A stretch of DNA of 64,000 nucleotides from Porifericola rhodea (GCF_030506305.1 NZ_CP119421.1:1728354-1792353); one strand, 5' to 3'; positions 54,591 to 63,463 are shown, counted from the first letter of the stretch. Translations and numbers: made by a program. The notes: a model not told the origin generated them from the letters alone.

Positions 54591-55723
54591 GAAGAGAACA
54601 AAAATACTATCTGATACTGGGAGCAGCACTGCTCTTGCTACTTGGCGTTGAGTTGTTTGCTCCAAAACCTACCGACTGGACTTTTAGTCTGCACAATACC
54701 CACAAAGGACCTTATGGCACTTATATTTTAAAGGAAAGCATGCCTTATATATTTCCAGATAGGCAGCTAAACATTGAGTACCGTACGCTTTATGAGCTAA
54801 AAGACAGTGGGTTGGCAGGAAAAAACATACTGATACTATCGGGAGGTTTTGCCCCAGACAAACAGGACACGGAAGTAATATGGAATATGCTGAAGGAAGG
54901 TAGCCATATACTAGCTTCTGCACGTCAGTTTGGAGGTCCACTGGCAGATACTTTACAGCTAGAAACAGAAGTAGCTTTTAAAGAGCTAATAAGTGAGAGT
55001 GCAGATTCTCTGAGAATACCCGAAAGCCTGTACTACTTTTCTGATTTTGATAGCAGCAGGTTTGAAGTGCTAGCAACTAACAAAAAGGAGCAGGCAGTAT
55101 TGTTAAGCCTAAGTAATGGTAAAGGACGATTAATGCTAAGCAGTGTACCTCAGCTCTATACTAATTATTATATGGTACAGGATAGCCTGCATAAAGAGGC
55201 GGTACAGTCGCTGGCATTTCTTCCCGTGAGAGACCTTGTATGGAACGAATATTACCACCGGGGAAGAATGCAGTCTACCTCTCCCCTACGTTTTTTCTTA
55301 AGCACAAGCGCGTTAAAATGGGCAGTGTATATTACTGTACTAGGTTTGCTGTTATTTGTCCTTTTTGAGTCAAAACGTAGACAAAGAGCGATAGCTGTCA
55401 TTGAGCCTCCCAGAAATACCACCCTTGAGTTTGTGCAGACAGTAAGCAATCTTTTTATTAGAAGTAGTGATCATGAAGAGATGGCCAGAAAAAAGCTCGT
55501 ATATTTTCGGCAGTACCTGCTCTCTCATTATCGGCTGGAGGGTGAGTGGCAAGACGATAAGTTTAGAGAAAAAGTAGCGCACAAAACGGCGAAGCCCAGA
55601 GATGAGATAGATAAAATATTTGACCTAATATTGCAGGTACAGCGCAAAACAATTACTACGCAGGAGCTAATACTGCTAAACCAACAAATAGATACCTTTT
55701 ATCCTCAGGAAGAAATTATTTAA
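54587..55723 (+). CDS. DUF4350 domain membrane protein
   Basis: 378 residues. An N-terminal membrane helix (about 8-26) precedes an extracytoplasmic DUF4350 domain (about 35-215: HNTHKGPYGTYILKESMPYIFPD, then NILILSGGFAPDKQD), followed by a second helix (about 243-263) and a cytoplasmic helical tail (about 265-378) with conserved YHRGRMQ just before the helix. It is thought to sense or hold a ligand in the envelope for the MoxR system, but its role is unknown. It overlaps DUF4129 by 4 nt and is 4 nt from moxR. Confidence 0.85.
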   Translation: MRREQKYYLILGAALLLLLGVELFAPKPTDWTFSLHNTHKGPYGTYILKESMPYIFPDRQLNIEYRTLYELKDSGLAGKNILILSGGFAPDKQDTEVIWNMLKEGSHILASARQFGGPLADTLQLETEVAFKELISESADSLRIPESLYYFSDFDSSRFEVLATNKKEQAVLLSLSNGKGRLMLSSVPQLYTNYYMVQDSLHKEAVQSLAFLPVRDLVWNEYYHRGRMQSTSPLRFFLSTSALKWAVYITVLGLLLFVLFESKRRQRAIAVIEPPRNTTLEFVQTVSNLFIRSSDHEEMARKKLVYFRQYLLSHYRLEGEWQDDKFREKVAHKTAKPRDEIDKIFDLILQVQRKTITTQELILLNQQIDTFYPQEEII

Positions 55724-55727
55724 GCAT

Positions 55728-56714
55728 ATGGAAGCTAAGGAAGAACAGTCATTTCAGAACCGGGTAGACCTCAGTCAGCTGGCGGAAAGTGTTGAACAAA
55801 TCCGAAAAAACATTGGCAGCTGGATTGTGGGGCAAGAGCGAATGGTAGATCTGATTATTACAGCAATATTAGCAGACGGCCATGTGCTGTTAGAGGGTGT
55901 ACCGGGCGTTGCCAAAACCCTAACGGCCAAGCTAGTTGCCAAAACTGTATCTGTAGGCTTTTCTCGTATACAGTTTACGCCCGACCTTATGCCTTCAGAT
56001 GTATTGGGTACCTCTGTTTTTAATGCTAAAACAACGGAGTTTGAATACAGAAAAGGACCTGTTTTTTCTAATATTATACTGGTAGATGAGATTAACCGTG
56101 CGCCAGCCAAAACTCAGGCGTCGCTTTTTGAGGTGATGGAAGAAAGGCAGATTACTACCGATTTACAGACCTTTCAGATGGAGGAGCCCTTTCTGGTACT
56201 GGCTACCCAGAACCCCATTGAGCAGGAAGGTACCTACCGCCTTCCAGAAGCCCAGCTAGACCGCTTCCTTTTTAAGATAGAAGTAGATTACCCCTCTTTA
56301 GAAGAAGAAACCATGATGCTGGAGAGGTTTCACCGTAGGCATCATCGGCAGGATCTATCAGAAGTAGCATCTGTCATTAGTGCGGAGCAGCTAAAGCAGT
56401 ATCGTGAGAAGATTGGTAATATCCATATAGAAGACCACCTTATTCGTTATATAGCAGCTATCGTTAATGAGAGCCGCCAGACCAAAGCTTTGTATCTTGG
56501 TGCTTCTCCTCGTGCATCTCTAGCCATTATGGCCACCGCAAAAGCATATGCTGCTATTCATGGCCGAGACTTTGTTACCCCCGAAGATATTAAGTCAATG
56601 GCAGCACCGGTAATGGTACATAGGGTTATCTTAACTCCAGAGGCAGAAATGGAAGGACTTAAGGTCAATACTGTACTTAAACAAATGGTCGATAAGGTAG
56701 AAGTACCCAGATAG
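55728..56714 (+). CDS. MoxR family AAA+ ATPase
   Basis: 328 residues. Walker A GVPGVAKTLTAKLVAKT is at about residues 49-65, Walker B ILVDEINRAPAKTQASLFEVMEERQ at about 109-133, sensor 1 and arginine-finger region LATQNPIEQEGTYRLPEAQLDRF at about 158-180, and the lid SPRASLAIMATAKAYA near 263-278. MoxR ATPases act as chaperones that activate partner proteins, typically with vWA or DUF58 partners. The stop (TAG) shares a base with the GTG start of the DUF58 gene. It is the only MoxR in this window. Confidence 0.96.
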   Translation: MEAKEEQSFQNRVDLSQLAESVEQIRKNIGSWIVGQERMVDLIITAILADGHVLLEGVPGVAKTLTAKLVAKTVSVGFSRIQFTPDLMPSDVLGTSVFNAKTTEFEYRKGPVFSNIILVDEINRAPAKTQASLFEVMEERQITTDLQTFQMEEPFLVLATQNPIEQEGTYRLPEAQLDRFLFKIEVDYPSLEEETMMLERFHRRHHRQDLSEVASVISAEQLKQYREKIGNIHIEDHLIRYIAAIVNESRQTKALYLGASPRASLAIMATAKAYAAIHGRDFVTPEDIKSMAAPVMVHRVILTPEAEMEGLKVNTVLKQMVDKVEVPR

Positions 56715-58045
56715 TGAAGTTTATCCGTTCTCTATATCTTCAGCAACGCTTATTTTTAAGCCTGGCAGTACTAGTGCTGCTTTTTGTGCTTGCTTTCAGC
56801 TTTGGATCGCTGTTGGGTATCGCCAAAGTCTGTTTTATGGTATGGTTGCTGCTAATTTTTGCTGATGCACTTTTACTATACAATACCAAAAAGGGTATTG
56901 GCGGCCATAGGCTTTGTCCTGATCGTTTGTCTAATGGTGATGATAACACAATTAAAATTGAGTTAAAAAATCATTATTCATATGCTGCTCATTTAGACAT
57001 TATCGATGAAATACCTGAGCAGTTTCAGAAGAGAGATTTTAGCCTTTCTAAAAAGCTAAAGTCAGGAGAGCATGAAACCATCAGCTACAAGTTGCGGCCT
57101 GCCAGAAGAGGAGAGTATAGCTTTGGGGCGCTCAATGTATTTGTATCCACTCAGCTAGGATTTCTTTCTCGCCGCTTTCGTTTTTCTCAGGATAAAAGTG
57201 TTCCTGTCTACCCTTCTTTTATACAAATGAGGCGCTACGAGCTTATGGCAATTTCCAGTAAGCTTACCGAATTAGGCATTAAGCGCATGCGCAGACTAGG
57301 GCACAATCGTGAGTTTGAACAGATTAAAGAATATGTAGCAGGAGATGATTTTCGTACCATCAATTGGAAAGCTACTGCCCGCCGTGGAGGACTAATGGTA
57401 AACAAGTATCAGGATGAAAGATCACAACAGGTATATGCCGTGATAGATAAAGGCAGAACCATGAAGATGCCTTTTGAGCAGATGAGCCTGCTGGACTATG
57501 CCATAAATGCGAGTTTGGTCATTAGTAACATTGCTATCCGGAAAGAAGACAAAGCGGGCTTACTTACTTTTCAGCACAAAGTGCAGAAGCTGGTACCGGC
57601 TGCAAAAAGAAGTAACCAGATGCACCAGATATTGGAGGCTCTTTATGCGGAAAAAACTGCTTACAAAGAAGCTAACTATGAGGCTTTGTACGTGCATGTA
57701 AAGCGACAAATCAGGCAAAGGAGTTTGCTTTTGCTATTTACTAATTTCGAATCACTATCTTCATTGGAGAGGCAACTCCCCTATCTGCGCCGTCTGGCAG
57801 CCATCCATGTACTGGTCGTTATCTTTTTTAAAAATACAGAGCTGTATCAGTTGCTACATCGTCCGGTCAATAATATTCAGGATGTATACCAAAAAACAGT
57901 AGCAGAAAAATTCGCTCTGGAGAAAAATGCTATGGTAGATACACTACAGAAACATGGTATTCAAAGTGTGCTAACTACGCCTAAACAGCTTTCTGTAGAT
58001 ACTATCAATAAATACCTGGAGTTAAAAGCCAGGGGTGCCATTTAA
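56714..58045 (+). CDS. DUF58 domain membrane protein, MoxR partner
   Basis: 443 residues, GTG start sharing one base with the moxR stop (TAGTG). Two N-terminal helices (about 12-30 and 34-54), an Ig-like middle region (about 75-140) and a C-terminal DUF58/vWA-like domain (from about 185) with EFEQIKEYVAGDDFRTINWKATARRG (about 198-223) and VYAVIDKGRTM near 240. The MIDAS Ser/Asp of BatA-type vWA is changed (DKGRTM). It is the larger, membrane-bound type of DUF58, distinct from the soluble one at 5 kb. Last gene of the cluster, followed by a hairpin terminator. Confidence 0.93.
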   Translation: MKFIRSLYLQQRLFLSLAVLVLLFVLAFSFGSLLGIAKVCFMVWLLLIFADALLLYNTKKGIGGHRLCPDRLSNGDDNTIKIELKNHYSYAAHLDIIDEIPEQFQKRDFSLSKKLKSGEHETISYKLRPARRGEYSFGALNVFVSTQLGFLSRRFRFSQDKSVPVYPSFIQMRRYELMAISSKLTELGIKRMRRLGHNREFEQIKEYVAGDDFRTINWKATARRGGLMVNKYQDERSQQVYAVIDKGRTMKMPFEQMSLLDYAINASLVISNIAIRKEDKAGLLTFQHKVQKLVPAAKRSNQMHQILEALYAEKTAYKEANYEALYVHVKRQIRQRSLLLLFTNFESLSSLERQLPYLRRLAAIHVLVVIFFKNTELYQLLHRPVNNIQDVYQKTVAEKFALEKNAMVDTLQKHGIQSVLTTPKQLSVDTINKYLELKARGAI

Positions 58046-58074
58046 AAAAGGCTGCAGATTACGCAGCCCTTTTC
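58045..58074. terminator. Terminator after the DUF58 gene
   Basis: The stem GGCTGC / GCAGCC (58050-58055, 58063-58068) with loop AGATTAC is flanked by AAAAAA on the left and cTTTTc on the right, between convergent genes (stops at 58045 and 58084). Confidence 0.8.
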
Positions 58075-58083
58075 AGTTCATAA

Positions 58084-58509
58084 TTATGTTTGCTGGGTTA
58101 CCCAGGAGCGGCACCAGCCATTAGGGTTCACTGCTCCTTTTGCCAGCAGTTGGCATCCGCCACAGTCACCCTCAAATTTCTCGGGCTGCCAGAAGCGACA
58201 GTTAGAGCATCTCTGTTCTTCATTAGGTGTTTCGGGCACATACTCCAGGCTTTGGCGCATATTAATATCTGCTTCGGTCAAGTCCTGATTGTATTCGCTA
58301 CAGTCAACCTCAGCCTGAGCATTGGGAGCGTTTTCTATAGTACTTTCTTCAGCAGGAGATAGCCTATCTGCATCTTCAGCATTAGTAGGCTCTCCACTGT
58401 CATTATTAGTACTACCTCCGCAGCCGCTCAGCAGCACCGATCCGCTCATTGCACCCAAGCTCCAAAAACCGGCTTTTTTGATAAACGATTTACGACTCAT
58501 TCTCTCCAT
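58084..58509 (-). CDS. High-potential iron-sulfur protein (HiPIP), exported
   Basis: 141 residues. The N-terminus has a Tat-like signal (MSRKSFIKKAG, a single Arg-Lys in place of twin Arg) ending in a lipobox (LSGC, Cys about 30), then a low-complexity acidic linker (about 31-60). The C-terminal domain has the HiPIP cysteine pattern: C-S-N-C (about 101-104), GDCGGCQLLAKGAV (about 115-128) and NGWCRSW (about 131-137), enough to hold a [4Fe-4S] cluster. HiPIPs carry electrons in the periplasm; one in Rhodothermus feeds a caa3 oxidase. An alternative start at 58500 (MSRKSF) is equally plausible. It may act with the oxidase III or PQQ/cytochrome proteins of this window. Confidence 0.87.
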   Translation of the reverse strand: MERMSRKSFIKKAGFWSLGAMSGSVLLSGCGGSTNNDSGEPTNAEDADRLSPAEESTIENAPNAQAEVDCSEYNQDLTEADINMRQSLEYVPETPNEEQRCSNCRFWQPEKFEGDCGGCQLLAKGAVNPNGWCRSWVTQQT

Positions 58510-58683
58510 GAAACTAGCTTTTTTATTTGTGTTAATTGTGTGTAATAGCAGTTTGTGTTGAGCAATTACAGCATAGTAAAATGCTTGGCTAGTATCTTGT
58601 TTTGAACCATAGCTAGTTTATAATGTATCTAAATTTACAGTCATATATATTTTTGAAAGTGAGCTAAGGAAAACAAAATATTT

Positions 58684-59850
58684 ATGGAAAACTCAATAGA
58701 TAAATCTATAAAACAGACCGGTAGAAATGTGCGCAAAATGACACGGGCAGTAAAGAAAATGTCTTTGAGCGCGCTTTCTCTTACCCGAAAAAAACACGAT
58801 ACCTACAAGCTAAGTAAAAGTGCGGGTACTGCACCAGGAACATTAATTTATACCGGTATTAATACTAGCGAACCGGTAGAGGTAAGTATGTATCAGTACG
58901 ATGAAGAAAGCTTTACAAAAAAACAAAGTGGCGAGCTCGGTCAAATTGTAGAGGAAATTAATCCGGAGAAGCATAACTGGATTAATATTAGTGCTTTGCA
59001 CAATGCACAACTGGTACAACAGCTGGGCGACCATTTCAAACTGCACCTCCTGGTGATGGAAGACATAATGAATACGGTACTCTCTCCTCAGTTTGAGGAT
59101 TATGAAGATTACCTTTTCCTTACTCTTAAAATGCTGAAAGTAAACCCTGATACCAAACTAATTGAGCAGGAGCATGTGAGCTTTATTTTAGGGGACCACT
59201 ACCTGATTTCTTTTCAGGAAACCAAGCACGATGTTTTTGAGCCTGTGCGCCAACGTCTGGAAGCTCAGAAGGGCAGAATCAGAAGACGAAAGATTGATTA
59301 CTTGCTTTATGCGCTTATAGATGTAATTGTAGATAACTACTATACCATTACCGAAGAGATTAACGACCATATGAACGCGTTAGAAGATGAACTTATTCAT
59401 GAACCCAAACACGATGTGGTAGAACGTATTACTCATCAGAAGCGACAGATTATAGAGCTAAGAAAAATTGTATATCCTCTTAGAGAAGCCCTAAGAAAGC
59501 TGAAAAACGAAGAAGAACTGATACAGCACAATACTATGCGCTATTTTGATGATGTGTATAGCCATATAGACCATGTAATTGGTACTATGGAGTCGCAAAG
59601 AGAAGTTCTAACAGGCTTTATGGATCTATACATGTCTACAATAAGTAACCGAATGAACAATGTGATGAAAACCCTGACCATCATCGCTACCATATTTATA
59701 CCCCTTACTTTTGTAGCTGGTATCTACGGAATGAACTTTGACCACATGCCTGAGCTACATTACAAATGGGGGTATCATATTAGCCTGGGTGTTATGTCTG
59801 TACTAGGCATAGGCATGTACATTTATATGCGGAGCCGAAAATGGTTTTAA
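58684..59850 (+). CDS. corA: Magnesium/cobalt transporter CorA
   Basis: 388 residues. A large cytoplasmic N-terminal domain (about 1-320; HNWINISALHNAQLVQQLGDHFKLHLLVMEDI and RIRRRKIDYLLYALIDVIVDNYY) leads to two C-terminal membrane helices (about 326-346 and 362-381). The selectivity motif YGMNF is at about residues 349-353, at the end of helix 1 with the MPELHYKWGY loop behind it. The N-terminus is about 40 residues longer than usual and basic. CorA forms pentamers for Mg2+ uptake. A single gene. Confidence 0.96.
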   Translation: MENSIDKSIKQTGRNVRKMTRAVKKMSLSALSLTRKKHDTYKLSKSAGTAPGTLIYTGINTSEPVEVSMYQYDEESFTKKQSGELGQIVEEINPEKHNWINISALHNAQLVQQLGDHFKLHLLVMEDIMNTVLSPQFEDYEDYLFLTLKMLKVNPDTKLIEQEHVSFILGDHYLISFQETKHDVFEPVRQRLEAQKGRIRRRKIDYLLYALIDVIVDNYYTITEEINDHMNALEDELIHEPKHDVVERITHQKRQIIELRKIVYPLREALRKLKNEEELIQHNTMRYFDDVYSHIDHVIGTMESQREVLTGFMDLYMSTISNRMNNVMKTLTIIATIFIPLTFVAGIYGMNFDHMPELHYKWGYHISLGVMSVLGIGMYIYMRSRKWF

Positions 59851-59957
59851 TAAAAAATATTGACTTTGGTAATAATTAATTAAAATAAATTATAACGATT
59901 TAGTGCCTGAGCTGTTAAATAAATATAAAATCAATTTTTTAATCTAAACAGAAAATT

Positions 59958-60206
59958 ATGGCACAGAGAGATAGCAGACATACAGGACAAGATAACAAGG
60001 GTAAACCAGGAAATTCTGGACAGACTAAAGCAGAAACTAAAACTGTAAAGGACATAGATGCACTGGAAAGAGAAGAGGAGCTTCGTCAGAAGTACACAGA
60101 TGGAGAAAATAACCCTGATCCAGAAGGTGTAACGGTAAAAAATCCTAACCGCAATACCGACAAAACGAATATTGATAACCTAAGCTACGGTGGTAGCTCA
60201 AACTGA
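59958..60206 (+). CDS. Small hydrophilic protein, unknown function
   Basis: 82 residues, very polar, low in hydrophobic residues, rich in Gly, Asn, Lys, Asp, probably disordered. No Cys, no signal peptide. Real translation is supported by ATG with an A-rich leader, its own terminator 3 nt after the stop and codon use like the neighbours. It resembles small, stress-related hydrophilic proteins only in composition, so no function is assigned. Confidence 0.55.
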   Translation: MAQRDSRHTGQDNKGKPGNSGQTKAETKTVKDIDALEREEELRQKYTDGENNPDPEGVTVKNPNRNTDKTNIDNLSYGGSSN

Positions 60207-60209
60207 TAA

Positions 60210-60244
60210 AAAAGATCAGGCAGTGAAAGCTGACCTGATCTTTT
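60210..60244. terminator. Terminator of the small hydrophilic protein gene
   Basis: The stem AAAAGATCAGG / CCTGATCTTTT (60210-60220, 60234-60244) with a 13-nt loop lies between convergent genes (60206 and 60256). A/T runs flank it on both sides, so it can act in both directions. Confidence 0.88.
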
Positions 60245-60255
60245 GCATTACTGAC

Positions 60256-60990
60256 CTACCTTTTAATCAAGTTGCCTGAGCCTCTGATTGTACTACTTAC
60301 TTCTGGGTTGCCATAAAAAATAACATCGCCACTACCCCTAATTTCTGCTCTCAAATAATCACTTACACTTACCACACTATTACCACTACCAGAGATGCTT
60401 ACCTCAGTCTCATTTGTAAGCAGGTTCTGTGCACGGTAGTCTCCAGAGCCATAAATGCTAACCTCCTGTTCAATAGTAGTGCCCTCTAGTTTAAAGTTAC
60501 CCGAGCCATTAATTTCAGAACTAAGCTTATCATAATATATTTCCAGGTCAAGGTTACCAGAACCCGAAACTTCCAAATCCAGATAGTCCCCCTCAAATAT
60601 AGTTTCTCCATAAACATCGCCTGACCCACGAATTTCCAGACCTTCTAAATCATTAAGAGTAATAAAAATTACCACATTCTCACGGCTGCGGTAAGTCTGC
60701 GTGCTTCTAATCTTTAGCTCTCTGCTCCGTACATTCGTACTAATGGTAGAAACTATATTATCATCTGCCTGTATTTCAAGTTTCTGGTTTTCCCCCTGAC
60801 GAATGATTAGGTCTATAGCACCTTCCAGGCTAATATGGTCAAACTGAGACAAAGCTCGTTCTTCTACTATAATGTGGCCCGAGCCTTTAATGCTAGGGCC
60901 AAAGTCATCATCATTAATGTTGATGTAGCAGGCTGTTGTGCTCGTTAATATAAATAATGTGGGTAGAATGTGGTATAAAAGGCTTTTCAT
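60256..60990 (-). CDS. DUF2807 (GIN domain) putative surface protein
   Basis: 244 residues. The signal peptide ends near Cys21 (TTAC, weak lipobox). The DUF2807 domain (about 40-240) forms a parallel beta-helix-like repeat in which GSGD/GSGN recurs about nine times at roughly 18-20 residue intervals (SGSGNLDLEI, NGSGNFKLEG, YGSGDYRAQN, SGSGNSVVSV, RGSGDVIFYG, RGSGNLIKR). GIN-domain proteins are exported and common in Bacteroidota; the role is unknown, with adhesin-like or anti-sigma-regulated envelope functions suggested for the family. A single gene. Confidence 0.9.
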   Translation of the reverse strand: MKSLLYHILPTLFILTSTTACYININDDDFGPSIKGSGHIIVEERALSQFDHISLEGAIDLIIRQGENQKLEIQADDNIVSTISTNVRSRELKIRSTQTYRSRENVVIFITLNDLEGLEIRGSGDVYGETIFEGDYLDLEVSGSGNLDLEIYYDKLSSEINGSGNFKLEGTTIEQEVSIYGSGDYRAQNLLTNETEVSISGSGNSVVSVSDYLRAEIRGSGDVIFYGNPEVSSTIRGSGNLIKR

Positions 60991-61055
60991 AGCTTATAAA
61001 TTTACTTACTTTAAAAGCAATACAGCTTTAGTGGCCTTTACCCTACCCTCCAGAG

Positions 61056-61096
61056 CAAAAAAAAGCCCGGCCTGCAAATAAGGTGCAACCGGGCTT
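61056..61096 (-). terminator. Terminator of the Gfo/Idh/MocA gene at 61-62 kb
   Basis: The stem AAGCCCGG / CCGGGCTT (61063-61070, 61089-61096) is followed on the minus strand by TTTTTTGC, 19 nt after the stop of the minus-strand gene at 61116. Confidence 0.85.
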
Positions 61097-61115
61097 GTAT
61101 ATAGTTTTCAATTTT

Positions 61116-62288
61116 TTAGATGGTAAACTTATACCATTTTTCATCGCTTTTGCTGGAGGCTACAGCATTTTCAATAAATGCCATTCCTCTAATACCATCA
61201 TCTACAGTAGGAAAATCAAGGTACTGAGGGTCCGGTTCTTTACCTTCCATACGTGCACGCAAAGTCATGGCAAAATTGCGATAAATGTTGGCAAAAGCCT
61301 CCAGATACCCTTCAGGGTGACCCGCCGGAATACGTGTATGTGCCATAGCACTTTTTCCGAGATAAGCTCTATCAGCACCAGTGCGGTAGACCTGCATAGG
61401 CAGATCCAGCATACGTACAATTAGCGAATTTGGCTCCATTTGATGCCATTCCAGTCCTCCTTTTTCGCCATAAACAAATATTTTGAGGTTATTCTCTTCG
61501 CCTGCGCTAATCTGGCTCGCGTGCAATACCCCACGTGCTCCATTGTCAAAACGAAGCAGAATATTGCCATCGGTATCCAGTTGTCGGCCTTCGCCAAATG
61601 CAGTTAAGTCAGCACAAAGCTCAGAAATTTTAAGGCCAGTCATAAATTCAGCCAGGTTTTCTGCGTGCGTACCAATATCGCCCATAGCGCTACTAATACC
61701 TGCCTTTTTAGGGTCTACACGCCATGAGGCCTGTTTGTTGTCCGAATTCTCCTGCAAGGTAGAAAGCCAGCCTTGCGGATACTCAACTACAACTTTTCTT
61801 ATTTTTCCTAGCTTACCACTTTTAATCATATCACGCCCCTCTTTAACCATAGGGTAACCGGTATAATTATGAGTGAGCGCGAAAGTAAGACCACTTTTGT
61901 CTACAATTTCTTTCAGCTCTTTAGCTTCCTTAAGATTGTAGGCAAGGGGCTTATCACAAATTACAGAAAAACCATTTTCTAAGGCCATTTTGGCAGGAGG
62001 CACATGCAGGTGGTTGGGCGTAACTATAGACACAAAATCCATACGCTCACCTTCGGGTAGCTCTTTCTCCTTTTGTATCATCTCCTCAAAGCTGCCATAA
62101 ACTCTGTCCTCAGGTAGATATAGCTCGGCTCCGGAAGCTTTGGATTTTTCAGGATTACTACTGAAAGCGCCGCATACCAGTTCTATTTGCCCATCCAGGA
62201 CAGCTGCCATACGGTGAACTGCTCCAATAAAGGCGCCTATGCCGCCTCCAACCATACCCATTCTGAGTTTTCTGTGTGTTGTAGCCAT
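61116..62288 (-). CDS. Gfo/Idh/MocA family oxidoreductase
   Basis: 390 residues. Rossmann motif GMVGGGIGAFIGAVHR at about 12-27, SIVTPNHLHVPPAKMALENGFSVICDKPLA (about 87-116) with the catalytic Lys of CDKP, and MGDIGTHAENLAEFMTG (about 205-221) for the active-site His. AGHPEGYLEAFANIYRNF near 320 is typical of the sugar-dehydrogenase subgroup found beside AP_endonuc_2 isomerases. It is divergent from a DUF1080 gene and an isomerase gene. The proteins are probably one functional set for an oxidised sugar. Only 31% or so of residues look shared by eye with the homologue at 52-53 kb, so these are not a recent duplicate (visual impression only). Confidence 0.92.
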   Translation of the reverse strand: MATTHRKLRMGMVGGGIGAFIGAVHRMAAVLDGQIELVCGAFSSNPEKSKASGAELYLPEDRVYGSFEEMIQKEKELPEGERMDFVSIVTPNHLHVPPAKMALENGFSVICDKPLAYNLKEAKELKEIVDKSGLTFALTHNYTGYPMVKEGRDMIKSGKLGKIRKVVVEYPQGWLSTLQENSDNKQASWRVDPKKAGISSAMGDIGTHAENLAEFMTGLKISELCADLTAFGEGRQLDTDGNILLRFDNGARGVLHASQISAGEENNLKIFVYGEKGGLEWHQMEPNSLIVRMLDLPMQVYRTGADRAYLGKSAMAHTRIPAGHPEGYLEAFANIYRNFAMTLRARMEGKEPDPQYLDFPTVDDGIRGMAFIENAVASSKSDEKWYKFTI

Positions 62289-62639
62289 AAGTTAGGTTAT
62301 AAATATTTTAATAATACAGTTAATGTATTGGGTGAGAAAATCAACTTATTAAAAAATAGGGCGTTATTCACAAAGTTATAAATTTGTGAAAGAATAGCTA
62401 AAGTGACAATATTTTTTAAGGCTTGCAGCTTCTAGAGAGCATCTTTTTTTAAAAATCAGTTTTTTAATCATCTAAAATGCCAGGCGCATTTGTGCGTTGG
62501 CAGTATAAAAACTACAGCTATATGTGCTCCATTTAATAAAGTGGAAGCATACCAGACAAGATCATCTTATGCAGTAGGCGACAACACAGTAGAATTTTAT
62601 TAATTTTCCAGATAATTATCATAAACACAACCGACTGAT
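62289..62639. other. 351-bp intergenic region between divergent sugar genes
   Basis: Holds the promoters of two divergent genes. I see an 8-bp inverted repeat at 62367-62390 but no clear TAnnTTTG box, RNA gene or riboswitch. Confidence 0.5.
62367..62390. repeat. 8-bp inverted repeat, possible operator
   Basis: TTCACAAA (62367-62374) and TTTGTGAA (62383-62390) are exact reverse complements with an 8-bp AT-rich spacer (GTTATAAA). The site is about 80 nt upstream of the Gfo/Idh/MocA start and about 250 nt upstream of the DUF1080 start, a position where a sugar-responsive regulator could act on the divergent genes. Purely positional evidence. Confidence 0.4.
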
Positions 62640-63413
62640 ATGTTTAATACAACTCAACTAAAAGCCACCTTTGGGGCTTTGATGCTAAGTCTTGTGTGTG
62701 TACAATTTGGTATGGCGCAAGAAAAAGTAAAAGAAGACTGGAAACCAGAAGATACAGAATTTTGGGATCCTGAGGTTAAAAAAGTAACACCTGGTAAAGG
62801 TTCAGAAGCACCTTCTGATGCAATCGTACTATTTGATGGCAGTGACCTTTCTAAATGGAAAAGCCAAAAAGACGGTGGTAAAGCTCCCTGGACTGTAGAG
62901 AATGGCTATTTTACTGTAAAGCCTGGCACTGGCGGTATTCAGACTAAAGAAAATTTTGGAGATTTTCAGCTGCATATAGAATGGCGTTCACCACAGAAAG
63001 TAGAAGGGGAAGGACAAGGCAGAGGAAATAGCGGTATTTTTTTACAAGGTATGTATGAGGTACAGGTACTGGACTCTTACGACAATCGTACGTATCGTAA
63101 TGGGCAAGCGGGTAGTATTTACAAACAGTCTCCTCCCCTGGTTAATGCTATGCGTCCGGTAGATGAGTGGGAAGTTTACGACATTATTTATACTGCGCCT
63201 CGTTTTGACGAAAAAAATGGTGCTATGCTGGAAAAAGCGCAGGTAACAGTACTACACAATGGTATAGTGGTGCAGAATGCAACAACAATTCATGGTACTA
63301 CCGAATACATTGGCCCACCCAAAGTTAAACTTCATGGTAAGGGTCCAATCTCTTTGCAAGATCATAGCAATGAGGTAAGCTTCCGTAATATCTGGATCAG
63401 AGAATTAAACTAA
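62640..63413 (+). CDS. DUF1080 (3-keto-disaccharide hydrolase) exported protein
   Basis: 257 residues. Signal peptide about 1-26 (FGMAQE). DUF1080 domain from about residue 55: AIVLFDGSDLSKWKSQKDGGKAPWTVENGYFTVKPG, then FGDFQLHIEWRSPQ (about 105-118), GNSGIFLQGMYEVQVLDSYDN (about 130-150), and ISLQDHSNEVSFRNIWIREL at the end. It differs from the lipoprotein paralogue at 46 kb in lacking a lipobox, so it is expected to be soluble in the periplasm. Co-oriented with the Tat-exported isomerase 50 nt downstream. Confidence 0.9.
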   Translation: MFNTTQLKATFGALMLSLVCVQFGMAQEKVKEDWKPEDTEFWDPEVKKVTPGKGSEAPSDAIVLFDGSDLSKWKSQKDGGKAPWTVENGYFTVKPGTGGIQTKENFGDFQLHIEWRSPQKVEGEGQGRGNSGIFLQGMYEVQVLDSYDNRTYRNGQAGSIYKQSPPLVNAMRPVDEWEVYDIIYTAPRFDEKNGAMLEKAQVTVLHNGIVVQNATTIHGTTEYIGPPKVKLHGKGPISLQDHSNEVSFRNIWIRELN

Positions 63414-63463
63414 TACAAACTATTTAGCATGTGCATAGGGTACATGCTATTGACCTAATCATT

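Noticed and set aside
61483-61857. A 124-codon frame opposite the Gfo/Idh/MocA gene
   Set aside because: Antisense to an intact gene, Ser/Arg/Pro-rich composition typical of a shadow frame.
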